This document shows, one piece after another, positions 46,456 to 56,551 of a stretch of 64,000 nucleotides of DNA. Within the stretch, counting starts at the first letter, position 1. Each line of letters begins with the position of its first letter. The stretch spans positions 76,308,867-76,372,866 of the forward strand of contig CM067444.1 in the NCBI GenBank assembly GCA_034508935.3, given 5' to 3'. Position numbers and translations under genes: made by a program. Source of the stretch: Berghia stephanieae (lineage: Eukaryota; Mollusca; Gastropoda; Nudibranchia; Aeolidiidae). The notes beneath the pieces are model-generated. The model did no database searches and was not told the DNA's origin. It saw nothing but the letters and a program-made list of their open reading frames with translations.

Positions 46456-47482
46456 GTTTGTTTTAAAGGGTTTTTACGGCGCTTGCAATACATTAAGGTC
46501 ATATCAGCGCTTGTTTGTTTGTTTTTGTTTTTAAGGGTTTTACGGCGCTTGCAACACATTAAGGTCATATCAGCGCCAGTAAAAAGGAAAAATGGGATAG
46601 TAAAAAGTTCTAGAATTACAATTAAAGCAAAAAAGAAAAGGTGAGACAAAGGGGAATTGGTTCAAATAGGGAACAGATGTAGATTCCAAGAGCACACAGT
46701 CAGAGTACTTAGTTTGAGATCACCTCAAAGTCTCATCCAGACACAAGCACAGGTCCCAACTAAGAGGAATACACTCAAATGTTTACAAATCATATAATAT
46801 AATATGTAAACTAAACATAATACAATGCATAACAGAGAGATGATTTACAAGGAAAAAAATATCATCTCCCAAAACTATAACTATACATTCGACTGTTTCC
46901 CTCCCAGCCAAGGAACTCCGGCCAGGGTCAGGACAAAACTAGGTAATCTCATTCCAAGACAACGATAGGAAACCATTGGAAAACGGGTAAGGGGGGATAG
47001 AAGACACGGCATGTATCTCCCTGCCCACTATGGGAGTATCAGCGCTTGTAAAAAGTTCTAGAATTACAGTTAAAGCACCTAAGAAAAATAAGACAAAGGG
47101 GAATTGGTTCAAATAGGAAACAGATGTAGAGAGAGGGTCTAGATTCCAAGAGCACACTATCAAAGTACTTAGTTTGAGATCACCTAAAAGTCTCATCCAG
47201 ACACAAGCACAGGTCCAAACAAAGAGGGATACACTCAAATGTTTACAAATCATATACAATATGTAAACAATACTGTGCATAACAGAGATTTACAAGACAA
47301 AAAATATCATCTCCCAAAATTCTAACTATACACATGACTGTTTCCCTCCCAGCGAGGGTATCCGACCAGGGCCAGGACAAAACCGAGAAATCTCAATCCA
47401 AGACAAAGACAGAAAGCATGTTGGAATACAGATATAGGGGGATAGAAGACACAGTAAGTGCCTCCCTGCCCACTTTACCTTT
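46456..47482 (-). mobile_element. Family-D retroposon, host copy interrupted by D5
   Basis: One family-D element whose tail lies at 46456-46514 and whose body resumes at about 47050-47482. The break falls exactly where the D5 copy sits, with a duplicated 13-bp target on each side. Its 5' end stops at CTCCCTGCCCACTT, so it is slightly truncated. Confidence 0.85.
46515..47036 (-). mobile_element. Family-D retroposon, copy D5, nested, with 13-bp target duplication
   Basis: The perfect duplication TATCAGCGCTTGT flanks this copy (46502-46514 and 47037-47049), and that word belongs to the host family-D element. On plus the copy begins with a T/G-rich run (TTGTTTGTTTTTGTTTTTAA), its A-rich tail in reverse, and ends at ACTATGGGAG. 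It therefore lacks about 20 bp of the full 5' end, the normal result of incomplete reverse transcription. Confidence 0.9.
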
Positions 47483-47724
47483 AAGCGATAGTGTTACGTG
47501 AAAGTTAAGGGCACAGATACATAAGTAAATACTTTCCAAAATATATAAATATATAAATAAATAATAAATAAATAAATACAATCAATCAAACCGTCTTCTC
47601 AAGGGCACAAGGCTTCTTGGAAGAGAACAAAGACAAAAAGATGCGGCCAGTGACCTCCTTGCCACCAATGATAGCGAGGATGATGGTGATGATGATGATG
47701 ATGACGATGTTGATTGATGGCGAT

Positions 47725-48814
47725 TTTTTTTTTTTTTTTTTTTTTGTTTTTGTTTTTAAGGGTTTTACGGTGCTTGCAACACATTTAGGTTATATCAGCG
47801 CCAGTAAAAAGGAAGAAAATGGGATAGTAAAAGTTCTAGAATTACAATTAAAGCAGCAAAGAGAAAGTAAGACAAAGGGGAACTGGGAACAAATAGGGAT
47901 CAGATGTAGATTCCAAGAGCATACCACCCCTGTACTTAGTTTGAAATCACCTATAAGTCTCATCCGAACACAAGCACAAAATCCAACAAAGAGGAATACA
48001 CTCAAATGCTTAAATTATACATTTAAAATAACAAATATAATAATACATAACAGAGAGACGATTTACAAGGAAAAAAATATCATCTCCCAAAACAATAACT
48101 ATGCATTTGACTGTTTCCCTCCCAGCTAGGACTCCGGCCAGGGCCAGGACAAAACCAAGTAATCTCATTCCAAGACAAAGACAGAAAGCATGTTGGAAAA
48201 CAGATATAAGGGGATAGAAGACGCAGTATTGTTTGTTTGTTTTTAAGGGTTTTACGCCGCTTGCAACACATTTAGGTTATATCAGCGCCAGTAAAAAGGA
48301 AGAAAATGGGATAGTAAAAAGTTCTAGAATTACAATTGAAGCATCCAAGAGAAAGTAAGACATAGGGGAACTGGGAACAAATAGGGATCAGATGTAGATT
48401 CCAAGAGCATACCACCAATGTACTTAGTTTGAGATCACCTATAAGTCTCATCCGGACACAAGAACAAAATCCAACAAAGAGGAACACACTCAAATGCTTA
48501 CATTATACATTAAAAAACAACAAATATACTAATACATAACAGAGAGATGATTTACAAGGAAAAAAATATCATCTTCCAAAACAATAACTATGCATTTGAC
48601 TGTTTCCCTCCCAGCCAGGACTCCGACCAGGGCCAGGAAAAAAACCAAGTAATCTCATTCCAAGACAAAGACAGAAAGCATGTTGGAAAACAGATATAAG
48701 GGGATAGAAGACACAATGTGTACCTCCCTGCCTGCTATGGGAGGTCAGGATCCCACCCAGAAGACGCAGTATGTACCTCCCTGCCCACTATGGGAGGTCA
48801 GGAACCCCACCCAG
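47725..48814 (-). mobile_element. Family-D retroposon, copy D7, interrupted by D8, with 12-bp target duplication
   Basis: Flanked by ATTGATGGCGAT (47713-47724) and ATTGATGGTGAT (48815-48826), a target duplication with one mismatch. It has a long poly-A tail (about 20 T's on plus at 47725) and a full 5' end (GGAACCCCACCCAG on plus at 48801-48814). It is split at 48228 by the insertion of D8. Confidence 0.9.
48229..48758 (-). mobile_element. Family-D retroposon, copy D8, nested in D7
   Basis: Flanked by AGAAGACGCAGTA (48216-48228 and 48759-48771), a perfect 13-bp duplication of D7 sequence; its first two bases may belong to the D8 end. This is a full-length copy of about 530 bp from TTGTTTGTTTTTAAGGG to GGAGGTCAGGATCCCACCC, so it gives the best single picture of the family. 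Confidence 0.9.
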
Positions 48815-48829
48815 ATTGATGGTGATGAT

Positions 48830-49490
48830 GACAACAATAACAACGATAAAAAGAACAACATCAATAACATTTGCTTTTCGAAAGGGACAGGAGCTTGGAC
48901 TCAACTCACAACACGACCTCGATTTTCATACAAGTAAGATTTGAAATATATTGAAATTGTACTCTCGGCTCATCCTTTCGTTCCGGTGGCGCGTAAATCA
49001 GCGATGTCTTTGAACAATGTCAACAGGGTGCATGTCTCATTATGTACGCTAGACGTAAGCTATTCCACTACGAGTAGGATTTATGTTTAAAAAATGTAGC
49101 ATTATGTTTATTGTGGCTAAGCACTATAACACCATCACGATCACTACAACACCACCAACAACAAGAATAGTGATAGCAACAAAATGATAACTAAAACAAT
49201 AACAATAATAATAACAGCAAAAAAAGCAACATGAGCAGAAAGGTCAGTCACATTAACATTACCCTTTTTAAAAGCAATATTGAATTAAATTTCATAAGAG
49301 ATTTGATTGTTATAATATACCTTTTTTTTTTTTACGTTCAAGTGGATGAATTATGAAAAAAAAAAATTGTTAACTTTACCTTGCTGATACAGAATCTGGG
49401 AAGACTCTTCCTCCTCTCAGAGGAGATAACACCCCCATTCGAGGATTTTATTCAGCCCTTTGTGTACAAGTACAAGAAATAACAGTTTGT
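48830..49490. other. Unassigned AT-rich stretch
   Basis: Between D7 and D9. It holds short AAC- and ATA-rich runs (49140-49240) but no recognisable exon, tRNA or transposon end. Confidence 0.5.
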
Positions 49491-49492
49491 TG

Positions 49493-50153
49493 TTTTTTTT
49501 TGGTGTTTTTTTTTTTTTTTTTGGTTTTGTTTAAAGCGCCTGCGACACGTTTAGACCATTTTAGCGCCATTATAAAGGAAGAAAATGGGATGATAAAATT
49601 AATTTTTAATCTAGATTTACAATAAAAACACAGAAGAAGAAGTAAGACACACACAAAGGGAACTACTCAAATAAAAAACAAATGTAGATTCCAATAGCAA
49701 ATCATCAGTGTACTTTGTTTGAGATCACATTAAAGTCTCATTCAGGCACAAGCACAGGACCCAACTAAGCGAATTACACTCAAATACTTTTAAATCATTA
49801 TTGAAAACAAAAAAATATAACACTACGTAACAGAGAGGTAACTTACAAGGGAAAAAAATATCATCTCCCAAAACTAATAACTATACATTTGACTGTTTCC
49901 TCTCAGCCAAGGACTGCCACCAGGGCCAGGACAAAACCAAGTAATCTCAATCCAAGACAAAGACAAAAAGCAACCTAGAAAAGGAGAAAAGACACAGCAA
50001 CAACAACAACGACCAAATCCCAACAAAAAAAAACAAACAAAAACAAAAAAAAAACAATTACAAAAACAACGAATCCCCCCCCCCCCCCCCCCCCCCCAAA
50101 TCAAACAGAACAGTGACCTCACCCGTCATGGGAGGTCAAAGATCCCACCCAGA
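49493..50153 (-). mobile_element. Family-D retroposon, copy D9, diverged
   Basis: The same order of blocks as the other copies (GTTTAAAGCGCCTGCGACAC at the tail end; AAAATATCATCTCCCAAAAC; CAGGGCCAGGACAAAACC; GATCCCACCCAG at the 5' end), with more substitutions and an internal A/C-rich insertion followed by a poly-C run (about 50076-50097). AGAAATAACAG on the left and AGAAAAATAATAG on the right may be a decayed target duplication. It is probably one of the older copies. Confidence 0.8.
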
Positions 50154-50159
50154 GAAAAA

Positions 50160-50687
50160 TAATAGCAACTGATCCCAATAGCTTCATTGTAATAAAGCTC
50201 AGTATTGTTCAATTTAATCTTGTTTCCACTTTGGCAAAGTGAAACAAAAAAAATCTACCCACACAAAAATAAAATCTGGACAAAACGATTTATCCATTCA
50301 AAGGACAGTTATAGAGTTTAATGTGTAATAACTCAGCAATTTACTGAACTAGCGTTTTTATCAGCAGCTAGGGTTGGTAATTTTTTGGGTCTAATAGAGA
50401 AGAAAAGTTGTGACGTAACACCTTCTACTTTTCTGGTTCCAAAATCCTTGAAAGTGTGTATGTAACCAGTCCTTCGGAAGATTAATAATGACGGTTACAT
50501 ATTGAATTATAAGGTTGCATAATTATTTTAGTAGCAAGATGTATAGGCAGATTTTAAGGATCATGGGATCTAAAAGAGCCAGGATGGATGATCTTTATGA
50601 ACGACCAGCATATATTTAGACTAGACATTAAGATGTCATCGCCCTGAAACCAGAAGATCATTTACACAAAGTATGTATTCAGTCTCC
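50160..50687. other. Unassigned stretch between D9 and D10
   Basis: About 530 bases without a recognisable exon, RNA or repeat of any family seen elsewhere in the window. Confidence 0.5.
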
Positions 50688-50702
50688 GGAAGTTTGGTTT
50701 TA

Positions 50703-51236
50703 ATGTTTTTGTTTTGTTTTTAAGGGTTTTACAGCGCTTGCAACACATTAAGGTTATATCAGCGCCAGTAAAAAGGAAGAAAATGGGATAGTAAAAAGTT
50801 CTAGAATTACAATTAAAGCACCCAAGAAAAAGTAAGGCATAGGGGAACTGGGAACAAATAGGGATCAGATGTAGATTCCAAGAGCATACCACCAATGAAC
50901 TTAGTTTGAGATGGCCTATAAGTCTCATATGGACACAAGCACAAAATCCAACAAAGAAGAATACACTCAAATGCTTACATTATACATTCAAAATAACAAA
51001 TATAATAATACATAACAGAGAGATGATTTACAAGGAAAAAAATATCATCTCCCAAAACAATAACTATGCATTTGACTGTTGCCTCCCAGATAGGACTCCG
51101 GCCAGGGCCAGGAAAAAAACCAAGTAATCTCATTCCAAGACAAAGACAGAAAGCATGTTGGAAAACAGTTATAAGGGGATAGAAGACATAGTATGTACCC
51201 CCATGCCCACTATGGGAGGTCAGGAACCCCACCCAG
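50703..51236 (-). mobile_element. Family-D retroposon, copy D10
   Basis: Full length, from the A-rich tail (TTTTTGTTTTGTTTTTAAGG on plus) to GGAACCCCACCCAG. The flanks GGAAGTTTGGTTTTA (50688-50702) and GGAAGAGTGGTATTA (51237-51251) match at 12 of 15 positions, a credible decayed target duplication. Confidence 0.85.
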
Positions 51237-51599
51237 GAAGAGTGGTATTATACTCCAATGAGATATTGACATCATAGTTTTGCTCCCTATTGAAAGTTTT
51301 CCAACTTACAACATTAAACTGTTCCACAATATATTAGTCTAATCAATATAAGAGAAACTGATCATAATTTAGTTATATTTAATCAGTTTTAAATAACAAA
51401 TAGGCATATATACACATATAAACAATTTTAATGTATACAAACAAAAAAACAATGTAAAGATATGCATTAAAAGAAAAATACACACCAGGAAAACAGGATA
51501 ACAAAACAAAGGCAACGATTGTGATAACGTTAAAACATAATGCCCAATTTAAAGTTTGACTTTTTTGTTAAGCTCTTTCAACCCTCTCATCTTATTAAG

Positions 51600-52315
51600 C
51601 ATTGCCTCTTTCAACATTCTTTTAGTTGTTTTATGATTGGTACTTGTATGTCTATTTGTTTATTTCACATTTGTGACAATTTTAAGTCATTTCAGCACCA
51701 GTAAAATGATGAGCAAGTTAAACAGAAAACAGATGTAATGATTGAACAAATATTCGTGTCTTTAATTTGAGACTACTCAAGGTTGGAATAGACTGTAATA
51801 AGGTCCCCGCAAAAAACACAAAAACAAAACTAAAAGATAAAATAATAAAATTTAAAAAAATGTTTTAATCACTCAATGGTTTATAATGAATAGCTGAATT
51901 TTAAATGACCAATTCCAGCGTGACATTCACGTTCATTAAAAAAAAAACCCCATAAAATATGACAGTTAAATCAAATGAGGTTTGAGAAACAGAAGTAAAT
52001 CATAAGAGCATCTTTTCTGTAAGCCTTTTCGGATACAATTCAATAGTCCCATCTAAACACAAGCAACCCAGCCTCATCAACAAGGATGCAATCAAATGGT
52101 TACGATGCGTAAGTCAATTACTTAAAAAAGCAAACTGTAGAGAGGCATTTCCAAGAAAAAAAAAACCTCATCTCTAACAAAAAGACACATCAATCTGAAT
52201 GTCTCCTTTCCAGTAAGAAAGAAAAACCCAAAAAGAACCAAAAAAAAATAAAAATCCAACAAAGAGGAATACACTCAAATGCTTACATTATACATTCAGT
52301 CAGGATCCCCACCCA
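51600..52315 (-). mobile_element. Family-D retroposon remnants, old copy plus a short younger fragment
   Basis: A strongly diverged copy (GTGACAATTTTAAGTCATTT, CAGCACCAGTAAAATGAT, CCATCTAAACACAAGCAACC, GAGAGGCATTTCCAAG) runs in family order to about 52215. At 52258-52315 a short and much better conserved piece (CAACAAAGAGGAATACACTC, then CAGGATCCCCACCCAG) has an internal deletion. Confidence 0.65.
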
Positions 52316-53079
52316 GATATAATTTGTGTATAAAGTTGAAAGACATGAAGAGATAACATATATATCACATGACTTCTCTCCTGTAGTTCTTTTAGGTGAA
52401 AACAAGAGTATTTTCAACAGTTAGTTAATTGGTTAAATGAACAAAATAATATCATTACAAATTACAGGGTCAATATCTGCAATATGGGTTGTTTAAAAAG
52501 TCAATGTATATAAAGCTCAACTTCAACTGAGTGTAGTGTGTGGGCAAAATACCCTTTTTGTAAAGAGGTCTAAATTTAATTTAACATTAAGAGATCTAAC
52601 ATAAAAAAGAAATCAATTACCAAATTATAAGGTGTGAATATTAACCCAGAAAATAACAGAACTGACAGCAACAAGAAGTTAAAATAAAATTTATAATACA
52701 AATTTCAAAATAGTCATCGAATCTCTCATGGTAGATTGCAAATAATTCTGTAAAGCAGTTCAAAACAAATGTAATGTAACAATCTAAAAATGTAATGTTC
52801 ATATAATTTAAAAATAAATTATTTGATTTGTCGTCATGCACTGAATAAAATCAACATCACTGTGATTCCAGCACATATTTTTTTCTTCTAAATTATATAT
52901 CTAATGAAAGTAAGTCACTAGTGTACGAAAGTTAGCCAAGACCTACAAATGATGGAAGACAAAATAGTCTGAACATTTTATAACTTAAACAAGCATGCCA
53001 CGAAAGCATATAAATATGATCATCTAATAGAGCATTTCCATATATTCACTAGTCGTTTATAATGCTTAATTAAATTCAT

Positions 53080-53290
53080 CTCCCCAACGACCCATAAAGG
53101 ACCAAATTTCCATTTCATATTGTGACCTTTTCACAGTATTACTTTTATCACTTTATCATCAGTGGCTATAGCTGGGTACTCACTCAAATCCAAGTTGAAT
53201 GTGCCTTACCAAACGACATAAAATTGAGATCAAGGTTTGAGATCCTTGTTACCCATAAAGACACCTGACCGCTTGGCCACAAACGTCACA
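53080..53290 (-). repeat. SINE family F with tRNA-like head
   Basis: On minus it begins GTGGCCAAGCGGTCAGGTGT, an A box of Ser/Leu-tRNA type, followed by GGATCTCAAACCTTGATCTC (B-box-like) and the family body (GGTAAGGCACATTCAACTTG; GAGTGAGTACCCAGC). This copy shows the family's tRNA origin. Confidence 0.65.
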
Positions 53291-55573
53291 TGCCTCAATA
53301 TGAATGTTTTCATACATAGTCCAAAAGAAAGAAACCATTGCTTACCATTCAAGACTTAAATCTATTTTTAAATACCATTTTCAACAATTTAATGATGCTG
53401 GAGCCACGGCTAAACAATCAGTTGAGTCGCATCTAAAATCGAATGAGTTTTGTAAACACAAAAGAAATCAATAAAATGTGCACATCACATCAGTACCTAT
53501 GCACATCACTATGCGACACCATTAAAATACTTGTAAAACATAAAATCTGAACATTTAGATTGAATGCATGTAGACGTCTAAGTATTAATTAAATATTTAC
53601 ATTTGTTTGAATCCCATTGCATACTACAGACATTGCAAACGCAGATTTGAGATTTGTCTTTCAGCAATGCTGATATACAGAGAAGTGATAAGATATTGAA
53701 CGAGATAAAAAAAAGTTAGCTCAAGATAGAGAGGGCTGTATGTGGCCTATACCCCACAAAACTGAAAAAGATTATCTATGTAGAATTTGACCAAATACTG
53801 GGAGTCAGAATTTCAGTTATAGTCACAGGATTTTCAAGTCTAATCGATATTTTCCATTGATTTCTTCCCAGTAACAAAAAATGATTGAGAGATATCTTGG
53901 AGCATGACTAGAATTTTCAATAGTTAAAATAAAACGCCCAACAATGAATAATCATAATGCTCTATTGTAAGGAAATGAGAGGAAAGCATCAAATCACAAA
54001 TTTTTCAAAAGAATGTGGACCTCAATATAGTAATATTATATTATTCTTTGACTTTTTTATCTTTGGGGATAAAAAATAATTAAAACCTTTTTGATGTCAC
54101 AACAAAAAAATTTTGGTGTCACAACAACTAACTCATATGATCAAAATGACATATTTTTTTTGGTAGTAATACTTTTTTTTTCATAAAAAATAATCTCATA
54201 TTTTAAAAACAAAACTTATCCTTGTTATAGTAAACAAGCAATAAATATACAAAGAATGAATAAGTAATATAAAAAAGTCCAATACAAATAGGAGTATGAC
54301 TCTATAAATTATAAAGCATGACTAAGTAGGGTGATTGTTCTGACATTTAAAGATTATTGTTGTTACACGAAGGCTACTTTGTACAGAGTGTTCAAAAAAA
54401 AAAAAAGAAAAAGAAAAAGTCATCAAACATTGTAATTAACAAAGTTTCAATACAGGAAAATTTAAGAAAATCTAGCTTTAACGAGCTTTAATAAAATAAT
54501 TGCTCAAATTGTTTTACAAAGAGTCTCAAGACAACATCGACACTAAAAGACATTGGACAGGACATCATGCCTGTAAGGCGATACTAGAATTTTTGGCAGA
54601 GATCAGTTACCATATTAGACCCGAGTACAGTAAAAAATGTAACAGAGCCTTTTCCAAGGACTCAACTTTGCACCACTCGAACCAGGGTCCCACAGGTGAG
54701 TGTCAACCCTTGGGCACAAAGCTGCCAAACATACAGATCTATTGTATAATGATCTCTTAAATCTTGATTAATGTAATTTCTGTTATAAATTTATGATGAA
54801 CATTCTACGAAAGATACACCATATTGAATATATAAAGCTTCAAATGAAATCTATATCAGTGATTGAAACAAAAAACTTATGGGTTTGTTGGTATGGGATA
54901 TCGTCATATAATATCATGTTTAAGGAGGAAATAAATCAATTAACCTTTTAATACCCTGAATTAGCTAGTTTTGAATTTTAATTTAAAAAGATCATACATA
55001 CTTACAGTGTAAATGTACGAATTGTTCACAAATTCAGTTATGATAGTCGAATAAATTACACGTCAATGCATAGTTATTACATAATTTAGACAATGCATAG
55101 CAATATAAAATGCTATAAATAACAAAGTACTACATATTATTCTAACTTATATGGGTTCATGAATGATATATCATACACATTCAACAGATAGAGTATAAAA
55201 CAACAAAGGGTTCCAAATAGAATATAATAATCATTTATCAATCATAATACTATCTAAAAATTCTCTATCTTTGACATGTAAATCAATAGACATTGCGCCA
55301 CTTCATTTTTTTTTCAAATTTTACCCCATTGTAGAGCATATTTTTTTCATGCATATTTTCAACAACAAAAATTTCATATTTTTATTAAAAAATAATAACC
55401 TACAAATAAATTTCATAGATAAAAGGATGAATCAAGTTACAGAGGACAAGAGTCTCATTTCACAGCTCAAGACCTGTCCTGAAAAAGATCTGAAAAAGTG
55501 TGTAAGGAACAGTGGCAGACTAAGCACTTTTTATGAGACCTGTCCTGCTACTAAAATCATCCCATGAATGTGT

Positions 55574-55649
55574 CAAAATTCTAGAGTACCAAAATAATTA
55601 CAATATTTGATATCAAATATTATAATTATTTTGGCACTCTAGAATTTTG
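55574..55649. repeat. 76-bp near-perfect palindrome
   Basis: Two 38-base arms meet at TTTGATATCAAA and match with two mismatches. The outer ends are CAAAATTCTAGAGTACCAAA on the left and its complement, with one change, on the right. No spacer is present. It could be a foldback element or hairpin. Confidence 0.9.
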
Positions 55650-55944
55650 CTTAATTTCATTTTTGTAAATATTCTTTATATTTGCGCATTTAGAACGGGT
55701 TTGCATATTATATATGCAATCTATGGCCTTTTTTATGCACCATCTTGTTGGAGAACAAAGTCCTTGTTTGAATACTTTCATTTTAATCAAGAGATAGTAA
55801 CATTCTGAATCAACATTGGTCTCAAGTATAAATGTGTGAATGCTTGTTGTTCTAAACCATGATGCTCCAATCAATGTCATTGTGATAAGGTTAAAATATT
55901 CCAAGATGTTCATAACAGTGACCGAGGGCAAGAAATAATGAGTA

Positions 55945-56065
55945 GACAAGTGCCAGAAGACAATAGAGAATAAAAACGTTGCAGCAATTGGGATTCAGAC
56001 CCACGGCCCGACTGTTGCGCCACCTCCACCTGGCCATGATTGAGAGCACCGCCTGGCATCTATAA
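55945..56065 (-). repeat. tRNA-derived SINE, family G, copy 2
   Basis: Shares AGTGCCAGAAGACAATAGAG with the copy at 17.5 kb and continues with ATTGGGATTCAGACCCACGG (reverse B box) and CACCTCCACCTGGCCATGA (reverse A box). Confidence 0.7.
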
Positions 56066-56551
56066 CTTGTAAATATAATAACTTCATATGGATTCAATTG
56101 TGCACATAGTTAAAATTTGAAGGAATTTTCAATAATCAGAATTTTTAGTGTTTAAGAGAGTCAGTGTTCTAATGTACTGTGTCAGAAAATAGAACAATTT
56201 GCTGCATTAACAAATAAATAACACTTTATTCAACGCTACCTAACTCTTTAGTTAATATTATATATATAATATAATGATCTATAATAAAAACAATATATTC
56301 TTTAGTTTGATAGAATTTTTTGGAACACTTGATACAATGATAAAAATAAAATATAATCTTTGGGTTTCTTTTTTTGTTCATTAAGCTGTGATTTCGAGAA
56401 AGAAAAAGCAATTGATAAAATTACAAATATTTAAAGCTTTTTGAAAAGGATTACATTTGGCATGTTAAAATTATAACAGAATCTCAATATTTGCAGGTCA
56501 TGTAATGGAAAACATAAACGAAATTCACTCTTGTTTTCATTTTGATGACTG

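Larger units (their letters stand above)
52316..56551. other. AT-rich stretch 3' of the channel gene, no gene recognised
   Basis: Apart from a family-F SINE at 53.1 kb, a tRNA-like fragment near 54.6 kb, a palindrome at 55.6 kb and a family-G SINE at 55.95 kb, I see nothing I can name. The channel gene's 3' UTR begins at 56551 and extends leftwards for an unknown distance. Confidence 0.5.

Noticed and set aside
47617-48129. 170-codon plus-strand frame across D7
   Set aside because: It begins in a (GAT)n tract, runs through a poly-T tail and then through retroposon sequence; the same frames appear in other D copies with different stops.
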